Origin: Oreocharis arfaki
Taxonomy: Eukaryota; Chordata; Aves; Passeriformes; Paramythiidae
NCBI GenBank assembly: GCA_013398015.1
Contig: VZRR01011628.1
Span: 523,744-587,743, forward strand
Length of the DNA stretch: 64,000 bases
Reading direction: 5' to 3'
The number at the start of each line of letters is the position of its first letter. Positions within the stretch are counted from its first letter, which is position 1. Both the position numbers and the translations under genes were made by a program. The notes under the pieces are model-generated. The model was not told the DNA's origin, did not search any database, and saw only the letters and a program-made list of their open reading frames with translations. Positions 23,897 to 34,450 of the stretch are shown here, in pieces.

Positions 23897-24044
23897 TACA
23901 TCCCTGCAAGTGTTCAAGGCCAGGTTGGATGGGCCTCAGAGCAACCTGGTCTAGTGAACTGTGTCCTGCCCATGGCAGGAGGGTGGAACTGGGTGATTGT
24001 TAAAGTCCTTTCCAACCCAGGCCATTCTGATTCTATGATTCTGA
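23897..24044 (+). mobile_element. CR1 LINE 3' fragment, plus strand
   Basis: 'gtgttcaaggccaggttgga' near 23911 is followed by 'gagcaacctggtctagtg', 'tgcccatggcagg' and the tail 'tctgattctatgattctga' ending at 24044. About 145 bp of the CR1 3' end remains. Only about 45 bp separates it from the minus-strand copy to its left. Confidence 0.92.
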
Positions 24045-24509
24045 ATTGACCAACAACTTATCAAAGGGCAGAAGGAAATATATTGTTCTTTCTTGACAGA
24101 TATATGCATAACATTTACAAAACTTCTGCAGAGAAGCCCTAACCTTGCAGAAAAAAATGTGGTGTAAACTATCTTCTTTTTCCAAAAGACCTTACTTTCC
24201 ATTCCATATTTTTTCCTCTGTTGTGCCTGTCCAATAACTAGTGGGTATAGAGAGAGATTATGCACTTTCAGTTTGCATATTTAAAGTATTTGAAGGTTTT
24301 TATCGGGTTCCACATCAGTCTTTTCTTTAGCATAAACTTTGCTCTTTCCTCACTGATCATGCTGCTTAGACATTTGATCATCCATGTTGCTTTTGAATCC
24401 TCAGCAGGTGCCTTAAGGCAGTTTTATGCCCACTTTGATGCAATAGAAGTGCAACTTAAAAGGAGCTCAGGCTCTCCCATATATCTTTATATCTTTTAGG
24501 ATAATAAAT
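24045..24509. other. Non-coding sequence
   Basis: AT-rich, with no recognised repeat or gene. The 79-codon frame at 24260-24499 shows no domain. Confidence 0.4.
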
Positions 24510-24610
24510 AATAATGATCCATATTCACACTGCACTTTGCATTTGCAAGATACTCTACAAACATTAATTAATTAGTCCTCATGGCTCTCCTGTGCGATAG
24601 CAGTAAAAAA
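24510..24610 (-). mobile_element. MIR/CORE-SINE-like remnant, minus strand
   Basis: The run '...actctacaaacattaatt' followed by 'aattagtcctcatggctc' and 'tcctgtgcgatagcag' parallels the complement of the MIR 3' half (scheme: ctttacaaacatta...taatcctcac...ccctgtgaggtag). It is diverged, and an L2-type 3' end is an alternative. Confidence 0.4.
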
Positions 24611-27600
24611 GCTTTGCAAGGATATGACACCTTTGAGGTAAGGTTCTCAGATAACCTTAAAAATATTAATGAATATCCAATCTGTTTATATGTTACTGCT
24701 CTCAGCAGTGCAAAATAGGAGGTAAATAGAGTTGTACACATTTTGCATTCATCACAGATGAGACCAGGAAATTTTTGGTCTCAAAAGAGGGACTGGGGAG
24801 TCTCTCTGGACTGGGGCCCCAGAGCTGATATCATTCTCAGGCTCATGCAAAACAGCACTATGGGCACATACCCTTGAAGATCAGTCTGTATATGATTTTC
24901 TCTAGCCAGTTTACCATATTTTCCCTGGAGAAGATGACCACTTGGAGGGAGGTTTTCATCCTACCACACTTATTCCATAGATGTAAAGCCTGCAGAAGCA
25001 ATTTGAACGACCCAGATCACCCAGCAGATTACCTAAACCAGCGTCACAAATTTCATAATTTGTCAAGTCAGGACAAAATTTTGCCAATAACCCATACACA
25101 CATGATAAGAAAATAATACATTGTTTTTCTATGTCTGTAAAAAAAATTAAGAAAAACACATAGACATATAATATAACTACAAATTTTAAGGTGAAAGCAT
25201 AAAATTTAGAGTAAAGAAATTTTATACATCCATTAAAAAAATCACCAGTCTAGACTCATCGATCATGTACTTTTTTCCTACTTATTATTTGGATCTGCCA
25301 AGGAAATGCATGGCTAGATATACAGGCTTTCCGTGCATGGGTGGAATCTTCAGTGGAAAAAAAAAAAAAAAAAACCAAACTTAAAAATACCTTCAACGTC
25401 TAAATATACGATATAATTTTTGGGTTGCTACAAGGAAAAATTAAATATTTGGAACTATGAGAAGAAAGAACAGAAAAGTCTGTTTCCAATTCTCACCATG
25501 AGCTCTGGGAAGGGAGTTCAGAAGTGCTACTGAAAATTTCCCCAGAACTACTGAAAGGTGTTCAGACACCATAACACCGACAGCAATGGGAGATGTATAT
25601 GAAATATTTGGGACGGATATTTGTATGACTGGCAGACCTTCGCAGATGGGGTAGTACTGTTAAACACCCTCCAAAATCAAAGGAAATTTTATAAATACTT
25701 TTCTCTCATTATTTTCTAATACTTACTCGGGGAAAATGTTTATTTTCCTTTGTCTTATGTGATTTTATTACTGTTAGCTTCTGGCTCATTTTTTAGAATA
25801 AGGAATTTCTCCTCCAATGCCATGTATTATTCTGCAAGTGTGAATATACATAAGTAGCTCCTGGAGAACAAGACCTGCTGGTAAGTGCTGCTTATATGCA
25901 GAAATTTTTGCTGTTCTTCATTTACCTTTCAGCAGAACAAATAAAGATGAAGAAAAAAAGCAAGAGCAACTTACAGGTTCAGACAAGAAAGATCCACTAG
26001 ACTACTCTCTCTGCTAAGATATTTACCTTTTCTTGCAGATAATAAAGGAAGGTTTTGCTCTAACTCAAGATCAGCTGCGAAAGAAAACAGAGGAGAAAAT
26101 GGGGAAAAAAAACAAACCAAGTTGAAAGCAATTTGCTATTAGCAAACCAACACTTCAAAATAAAATCCTCACCATTTTTCTTCAGAACTAAGTTACCATT
26201 AAACAAGAACAACTCCTGTGGTATTATTTGCCTGTCATTTCCTGGTAAATCAGTGTCATTAGCATTGATTTTTTAGAGGAGAGATTAAAAGAGGTTTAGT
26301 TAGGAGAGTAAGTCAGGAGTATATATTATCCAAGCCAATGTAGCTCTGGGTCTCAGAGATGACATTTCCCTCTCTGCTTCATTAACTTGCATAGCTTGTT
26401 GAGCTTTAGCTGTTTCTAATTAATTCTTTTACTGGCTTTTTTGAATGTGTATCATCTCTGGCAAACCATATAAAATGAAGAAATCTCTCTAAGGTTTTAC
26501 CCTTTTAATTATTATTTTTATTGCTTAAATGAAGCTCCGGAATTGCAAATGTTGACATTTTATTTGATTCTAGTCATTATGGTTTTCAAGGAGTAAAAAG
26601 GGGGAAAAGGCTAAGGAAAGAAAGGGGCAGTGGAGATAAAATAATAAATAAATAAATTAAATCACTAACTGAGCGGGATGCTCAGCAAATGCTGTAGAAA
26701 ATGGAAAATAAACAGGTTTGTCAAAAGTGACCTGCATGATGGTTTTGCCCTTTTAAATACTAACAAAGAAAGAAGCATCATTAGAGACAATTCCTCCCTG
26801 TCTTGTACACAGGCTGACAAGTAAATGAATGGAGTTCTGTGCTCCTGCTTGTTATTTTGTTTTATTTGGGCAGAGCTTAGCTAGCTAATATAGTGAGCAC
26901 ACGCATACACATATACACACCTTCACACACAGCCATTCACATTTCTCTCTAAAATAATGAGCACAAAAACATATGGTAGAACTTGTCTGGTTTTTGGGAG
27001 GAAAAAACCAGAAATAAAATTAAAAAAAAAACAAACAAACAAACCCAAACCTAGGCAAAGCATATCTTTTAGAATGAAACTGTATTTTTTAGAGCATTTA
27101 TCAAAAAAGTTGTAATGAAGATGTTGACTTGGCTAATGCACTGTTCTGTCAACTAGTCCAGTTGTTTGTCAGGTTGTTGTCCTGATTTATAAGATGGTAC
27201 TCTGAGAAACGGCATTAATCTCTGCTGAGCAAAGAAACTGATGCCAAACTATGCTGACCAATAATAACCTAGAGAGTGAATTTGGAATGTCTCTGCTGCC
27301 TGGGACAGCTCTTACCCCATAGCTTACATCGTGTAAGTTGTTTTGCCTGGCCCCTTTATTGTTAATGGAAAAATAAAAATTAAAAATTAAAGCCTTCTCT
27401 TACAGAAATTTCTAAAGCACTTCTGCCAGTGTCTCAGACTTTGTCATTACTGCTACACTGATGATCATGACATCATGTTAAAATCTCTCAGTGAGACTTG
27501 TCCACCAGGAGAGCGGGAAAAAGCAGGAGGCTGATGAATGGGTAGGTCTGTTGGCAGCCAAAAGGAGAAAACAAAGGGATACAACAAGCATTTTCTTATC

Positions 27601-29229
27601 CTGTGACCACATCAGACAGCACTACTGCATTTATTTCACTTTCACAGTCACCTAAAGATCAGTGAGGATTATTTTGCAAGCAATCTGCTCAGTGGGAACT
27701 GGCTGGAGGTGAAAGGAATTTGTTCGCAAAGCCATTGGTATGGTGAAACCATACATGGTTTGTATGGTTCATGTTTGTATGAAACATACATACTCCACAT
27801 ATGGAGTAGCTGTCTAAGATATATAGTAGAAACAATATTTTTCGATGAATTTTTTTTCCCTGGAAGCAGCTGGAAGTGGATGTTTTTTCACTGGAAAAGT
27901 ACTTTTAATTTGAAATTTTGTACAACTATTGCAATTAAGTAAAATTGGCTTTGTTGTGAATATGTCAACTGCTCTTGTTTGACTATAGCTGGAATAGAAT
28001 CTCAAAGCCATAAATTTTTTTTTTTTTTAAATTTTCATTCTGATACAAATTTTAAGACCAAAATACTTAACCAATCGGTGCAGAGTATAAATAAAACATG
28101 ACTTTGACCTTTCTGAATTGATGAATGTAGAGTCAAATGGAAGCTTTGGTAAAGTATTGCATGTAATTGTGTCTAAACATAGCTAAATTATCTTTCTGTT
28201 GTGAGGATAAGCAGCACAATAAAAGTAATTTTATTTATTAAAATAAATTGCATCTGAGGAAATCATAGATGGCTAATGCACCCTTCGAAATAGAAAAACC
28301 TCCACTACCTCTTGCTTTATTAGCATTTCAAAAGCTATTAAGAATCTGAACCTTGAATCAGAGCACCACTGAGCACTGTGCTTTAGGCAAACACAGCTCT
28401 AAAGAAATCTTCTTCTTAGAAGAGAGTTGTTTTCTCAGCTTTAGTGATAATAAACACCTTTGGTAGGATCACCTGAGTTAAATTTATCTACCTGATAGTG
28501 AAGTACGTAGCTTAGCTATCATCAAGGCTCTCTTTAAGGAGGGATTAGACACCTCCTAAAATGCAATCCATCCCAGCTTTATTCAGTGCTTAGGTTAGCA
28601 CAGTGTGACTTTGGAATGCTCTCTCCTTCCACACAGCATAAAGGGACTGTGAAAGGGGGCCAGCACAGGTCACTGTGAACAGCAGTGAAGCTGGAGCTTG
28701 TCTGCAGCTGAAAAAGCGACTGCAGGTACAGCTGCGTGGCTGAGTGGAAGGGTGAACTGTGTGGAGCAGGCGACAGGAACACACAGGAGTGGCCACTACC
28801 CCAGAGGTGACCCAGAAAAGAGGAAAGAAAACCTGGAAGATGAGAGAGTAGGCATGAGTACATGTGTGAGAGGAATCCTTCAATGGATGAGCATGGGTGG
28901 GCTTCCAAGAGCTTCCACAGGTATACACAACATGGGCTCTATCTCCAAGGGGCCCTACATTGCTGCTAAATCTAAATTAAATATTTCCATATTTTTAGCA
29001 ACAACATATAGTCAAATTACTTTCAGATTTTGTGTTAATTGCACTAGAACTCCCAGTGTGTTCTTGGTACCCAAATAGAACAAGCCATTAGGCCAGAAAC
29101 TCTAAACTATGTGTCTATTTGTTTTTCCCAACAAGATTTTGAGTGGTCCAAGTACTTGTGCTTCTTTTGAACATTGAGGTGTAAATTTTTTTTCTAAAAT
29201 TAAATCCTAAGTTGTTTAGGAAATTTAAG
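24611..29229. other. Unique AT-rich non-coding sequence
   Basis: No CR1 or LTR recognised in 4.6 kb. It includes a poly(A) tract at 25355-25374, a CA-rich patch near 26900-26935, an AAAC-rich run at 27021-27046, a string of hairpins at 27739-27808 and a GC-richer patch at 28580-28930. That patch is open on both strands for about 110-126 codons but has no recognisable domain. Confidence 0.4.
27739..27808. repeat. String of four short hairpins
   Basis: Successive perfect stems are visible. 27739-27753 has a 6-bp stem (tatggt/accata) and 27748-27768 a 7-bp stem (accatac/gtatggt) sharing bases with the first. 27771-27787 has a 6-bp stem (atgttt/aaacat), and 27791-27808 a 7-bp stem (tactcca/tggagta). 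The first two are alternatives to each other. I know no matching RNA or element. Confidence 0.6.
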
Positions 29230-29854
29230 TCTTCCACCAGTTCACCAGCCTGGGGAAATAAGGTGAGGTATGTCCTGCATCTGGAATGGGGCAATGTCAA
29301 GTGCCTGGAGGAGGAAGGGATTGAGAGCAGTTTTGGGATACCCAACATAAGAAAGAGGTGGAGCTGTTTGAGTGGGTCCAGGGAAAGACCCACAGCAGGG
29401 GGAACACCATGAAGATGATCAGAGGGCTGGAGCATCTCTGGTATGCAGACAGGCTGAGAAAGATGGGGTTGATTAGGCTTCTTCTGGAGAAGAGGATTCT
29501 CCAGGGAGAATTTACAGAAGCCTTGTAGTACCTAAAGGTCTGCAAGAGAGCTGGAAATGGACTTTCGACAAGGGCCTGGAGTGACAGAACTAGAGGGAAT
29601 GACTTGAAGCTGAAAGAGAGCAGGTTTAGAGGACATGTTAAGAAGAAATTCTTTACTGTGGGCGTGCTGCAGCCATGGCATGGGTCGCCCACAGCAGCTG
29701 TGGCTGTTCTGATGGCACTTCTACCCCTGTTCAAGCCCAGACTGGATGGAGCTCCGAGCAATCTGGTCCAGTGGGAGGTGTCCCTGCCCATGCTGGGAAT
29801 GGAACTGGGTAATCTTTACGGTTTCGTTGGGCCCAAATCCTTCTACGATTCTAT
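29230..29854 (+). mobile_element. CR1 LINE, ~625 bp, 5'-truncated, plus strand
   Basis: It reads in CR1 sense through 'ggagcatctctggtatgc' (29430 region), 'cttctggagaagaggatt', 'aagaaattctttactgtg' (the FFT landmark), 'ttcaagcccagactggatgg', 'tgcccatgctgggaatgg' and the tail 'ccttctacgattctat' ending at 29854. It retains the last part of the reverse-transcriptase ORF in decayed form; stops and frameshifts make it non-coding. The 164-codon minus-strand frame 29297-29791 is antisense to it. Confidence 0.92.
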
Positions 29855-31239
29855 TGAAGCATTATTAAATTAAAGCTTTTTTTTTTTTGCTTTGAGGCAT
29901 AGCCATAGTACACTATGATTTGATAATCTGACAGGTTTAAACTGGAAAATGTGTACACATTCCTGGTCCTGAAGGAGTTAAACATTTTTTAGACGGTTGA
30001 TTTTCATCTGTTCTCAAGCCACCTTGTCTGAAACAGGACTGTGTGGCCCAGCTGTGTGTACTTGACTCATGTACACCTATGATACAAAGGCAAAGGTTCA
30101 ATACCTCACATGAGGAAGTGAACAAGGACACCTGCTTATATGGTATTTTATAGTAAATTTCCACAGATTAATAAAAGTCTGGGAAGGTCATAGTCATGCA
30201 GCTCTAATAGTATGACATTGAGTCAAACCAAAATTCCATTCGTACTATATCTTCTTTTTAACTTTGGCCAGATACAATACGTTAAAACTTACGAAAAAAA
30301 AAAGTATATAAAAAGCACAGATATTAAGAAATCTTTTCATCAGAGCTGTACATCCACAAAAGGAATCTCGCATGCCAGACAAAAACATATGATCACCAGG
30401 TTCAACAGCCAAGTGGAAAACTGATATTGAATATTATAGAAGTCAGTAACCTGATTTGATTTAGAAAATCTATGTGTCAAATTCTACTTCAACATTGAGC
30501 AACACAAATCTGGAGTAACTTCAAATTCTGGTTTGTAAAAAGCCATAGAGGTTGTTGTCCATATGAAAAAAGGAAAACAGGAGAGCAATTTGCCACTAAA
30601 CACATAAAACAACCTCAACAAATCATTTGAGCTGAGAAGTGACTTTTTTTTCTTGCTCCTACAACTTTCTTAAAATGGGTTGGAGTAACACACCTTCTTA
30701 GTTCTTGCTTTTATTGCAGTATTGTATTTTTTCCCTCATCATTTGCCTGGTTTTACACAATTGAGCTATAATGTGTGCAGTTGACCTTTCTTCATTTAAA
30801 TGTTAATAGAGATCTTAGGAAAGGTGCTGCCATGCAAAAGGCCGACTAATTGTAATAGGCTTAGGACCTTTTGTTTGTTGAGCTGGTTAAACAAAGAAAG
30901 GGTTAATTAACGCTTACACAAAATGTTTATAGCCCAGGAGAAAAGGTCTGTGTGCTACATGTTAGGCCACCAGATATCCACTACCTACTTCCAGCCATAA
31001 AAAAGGCATCTTCTCTCTCCGTATCCATTTTGGTGGAAAAGATTTAAGAATCTGTTGCAAGAACCTCTCATTTGGGGCACTCATTTAGCCTTTCTGGGTG
31101 TCCATGGACCCATAACTGCCAAAAGATGCTTTACCAAGCGAAGGTGTTGCTAGTAAATGTAAGAGAGGGTCAGGATTTGCACTAATTTAAACACCAAAAA
31201 ACTTTCTTTTCAATCTATTTTCACGATGTAGGTTTCGTT
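29855..31239. other. Unique AT-rich sequence
   Basis: No gene recognised. 30740-30920 has the look of a conserved non-coding element (see findings). A short T run follows the CR1 tail at 29878-29889. Confidence 0.4.
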
Positions 31240-31935
31240 TTATATTGGAAACACATGGCAAGGTCTGAGGTGCTGCAGAGGTGGCCTCTGTGGGAAGAGG
31301 TCAGGGACTGCCCTGTGCTGGGCACAGCCTTTTCCAGCCAGCTGCACAGTGAACCCACGCAGCCCGTCAGCCAGCTCTGTGGCGACTCTGAGAAAGGACA
31401 TTTGGGAAAGAACATAAAATGCAGCATATACAGAGTAGGAAGGAGAAACGTGTGAGAAACAGCGGGGGGAACACCAAGATCAGAGGAGGAGGTGTTCCAT
31501 GATGGAGCAGATGTGCCCTGCAGCTCTTGGGAGGCACATTCTGGAAAATCATAATGAGGAAAGAAGAATAGAGAGAAATTGCTGTGTACTGACTACCTGC
31601 ATCCCTGCACCACTTGTGTCCTTTATGGAGGGACCAAACGTTACCTGCTGTGATGGCAGGGTGGGAGGAGAAGAGTCTAGGGGGGAAAAGTGAAGCTGAG
31701 TCTCGGAAGGAGGGTAGAAGAATGTTTTTCCTGAGTGATTTAATGGTCATTGTTTTTTTGTATTTTTTTATTATGTTTTTTTTTCCCACACCCAAATCAA
31801 TAATTAAATATTTATATTAATTGGCAAAAAGTTGTGTTAGCTCCCTTAATTTGACTCTGTTTTGCCTCTGATGGCAATTGATAAGTGATCTCTCTGCCTT
31901 TGGGCTGCCAGCCTAAGCCAACTCACAGCACCTTT
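31240..31935 (+). mobile_element. ERVL-type solo LTR, diverged
   Basis: It matches from memory an abundant bird ERVL-class LTR (TguLTR5-like), read in this order: 'ggtgctgcagaggtggcc' (31270), 'ggtcagggactgccctgtgc', 'aagaacataaaatgcagc' (31410), 'gtgagaaacagcggggg', 'gctgagtctcggaaggag', T-rich and AATTAAA-like sequence near 31800, and finally 'ctgttttgcctctgatgg' and 'aagtgatctctctgcctttg' (31885). The distal part is shortened compared with the copy at 50.3-50.8 kb. No internal retroviral sequence flanks it. The family name is tentative; the similarity to the 50.3-kb copy is visible directly. Confidence 0.7.
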
Positions 31936-34392
31936 ACAAACCACAGAGAGAAGTGGGAAACTCCATATTCCAAGAAAACTGATAATAAAGAAGCATTTTA
32001 GAGCAGATGAATCAGCCTTTCCAGGAAATTTAGGGTACAAAGGGCTTCTGGGTAAGGCTGGACAACCCAGCTCCAAGTTTCATCAACTATTCTGTCAGAC
32101 CATAGTTTTCTGGCAAATACAGTGGGAAAAGCAATCAAAAAGTGCACTGTGCCCACTGTTTTCCTATTTTCTCTGGTCTCTGTCATCTTGTACAGTTGAG
32201 TAATCAAACAGCTCTCTATGCCAAAAGTCCAGGTCTCGCTACATTGCTACATTATTCACATCTTCATTTGATCTTCAAAATCTTATGCTGCACTCTGATG
32301 AAAAATAGTGACAGCTTCTACATTAAGGAAAAGGAAAATTGTGAAAAGTGGAATTGAAAAAGAATCTTTGTTGGGGTCTACAGTCATCTTCCATCAAAAT
32401 TTGCATCTTTCTCTTGATGCATTTAGGACACAGGTTTATATAACTCTAACTAGACAATTTATATAGTTGCTGTTAACAAAAAACTGACAAATTTCAGGAA
32501 GATTAGTTTAATCTTCATACATAATAATTCTTCCTCAAAATGCAGACTTCCACTGGCATTGTCTGATATGTCCAACCTGAATCCCAGAAAAGGAATTCTT
32601 GGAAATCATTGCCCTGTAGTCACAAATGATAGTATGACACTTTGAGGTGACCTAGGACAGAAGAACAACTGTAGTTATGCTCAAAGCAGGGCCTTGTGGT
32701 GCTTGGGAAACACCACCCAGTTCTAGAAATCTCTGGTCTCTGGGGCACTGTGAGCGTCTGATAAGAGGTCTTTCTCAGGCTACAAATTCCATTTTTGAGT
32801 TATGTCTGAAAAGAAAGCATGGAGAATCATAACACTGACTTGGTATTTCAGGGACTTGAGCTCTGAACGCAGAAAATTTCATGACCTGATTTTTTTGAAG
32901 CTGCTGGATGAGTCACATACACTATGAGGCTTAAGCAGCTCAGGTCATTTGCAATTCACAGTGCCTGTAGTTTAAAATTAGCGTGGGTTTTGGAGAGACT
33001 TTAATATTCATAATCTGACCCAATATTGAAATGTTCTTTAGAAAGATAGAGATTTAAGGGGAAATACTGTGAAGTGATATCAGGAGAATTTGCAAAGTAG
33101 CTTTAATAGACTAATTCCAAGTGCATTAGCTGCATTTCTGATCAGAAAATATGAAATGTTTCTAGCTTACCTTGAGATTGCAGGTTAGTTACTCTATTTC
33201 TGTAATTACTAACAGTGATTCAGCATATATTTCAAATACCTACAGTCTTGGATAAATTTACTACTCCATGCTTTTAAAATCCTACAGACAAAAGGCAAAA
33301 AAAAAGCCTCAGGGAGAAACGTGAGAGTTTGTGGTCGGGTTTTTTTTTCTGTTTCAGGTGGGTGTTTAAAGAATGATGGATACTTTTTAGGCATGTAAGA
33401 TAAAGTATTAATGGTTTAATTAAAGTGCTAACAAAATTCTTACACCTAGCTCTGTTTCCAAACACTTTGAAGGCTGGGGCTTCCAAAAAGGGGACACTTT
33501 GGGCAGCGAGTCAGCTGTAGGTTATGACCCATGCTCCTGACTCCTGAGAAGAGGACTGAGATTGTCCCATTAACTTTCACCTAGATACTATTAAACTGAT
33601 AACAATCGTGACATACTTGTTTAGTTTGGAATCCAGACTTGTTTGCAGGAAGTTAGAACAGGAAAGCTCTCTACATGCGAAAATCCTTCTTCATCACAAG
33701 CCCCTTGTGCTACCCAGGTATCTGCAAACACTGTCCTGGGTTGAAAACAGGCAGACAATTTCAGTGAAATATGTCACTCAAATGCCTGCCTAGCACAGGT
33801 TTCCCCACAGAGCAAATGCTTGGGATTTAAAAGCAATTGGAAGCTAAGTGTCCTTCATGATTATTTGGTGAAGCAAAGAAAACAGGTATTGAGTTATCAG
33901 ACATAAATGGAGCAGCGACTTCATGATTCACTGAAGTTTTCCACTTTCTTAGGGAGCTTTATTCTTGATTAGGTAATCTTCTGGTTATGTTTTCCCTCAG
34001 ATGAAAACAGGCTTATGGCATGAGCTTCAAGTCAGAATAAATCTTTTTTGGACTGCTACAGAAGCAGGAGATTCATTAGGACTCTGGCATCTTCATGATA
34101 TGATGTGTTTGACTCTCAAACCTTAGCCTTCATTTAGCTGGTACTTGAGTCTTTGTGGGCAGCTAGGGTCAGAAAAAGACTTGACAAACTTTGCTTATTC
34201 CTGTCTTGCATCCATTTTTCTTCATAAATACATGATCTGTTCTTTTCCACAGCAACTTTCACCTGAAGATCTCACCATTCTATGCCTTCTGCAATTGAGA
34301 GTAGCTTTTTGGGAAAAAAAGAAAGTGGCTCTCTCCCTTGTTCAGTAAATAAAATGTACTCAGTATGATCAGATACTTGCCTTTCAAGAAAA
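31936..34392. other. Non-coding sequence, nothing recognised
   Basis: AT-rich unique sequence, with short open frames only (up to 76 codons). Confidence 0.4.
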
Positions 34393-34450
34393 ACTGTGTC
34401 ATAAAAGGTCAAACTAGATGATTACAGCAGTCTTGAACAACACTACATCT
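34393..34450 (+). mobile_element. Possible ancient CR1 3' remnant
   Basis: 'ggtcaaactagatgattaca' followed by 'gcagtcttgaacaac' resembles the 3' end of old reptilian-type CR1. It is short and diverged, so chance similarity is quite possible. Confidence 0.35.

Noticed and set aside
29297..29791. 164-codon minus-strand open frame
   Set aside because: Antisense to the plus-strand CR1 at 29230-29854.
31367..31795. 142-codon minus-strand open frame
   Set aside because: Lies entirely across the ERVL-type LTR (antisense), with no retroviral protein similarity.
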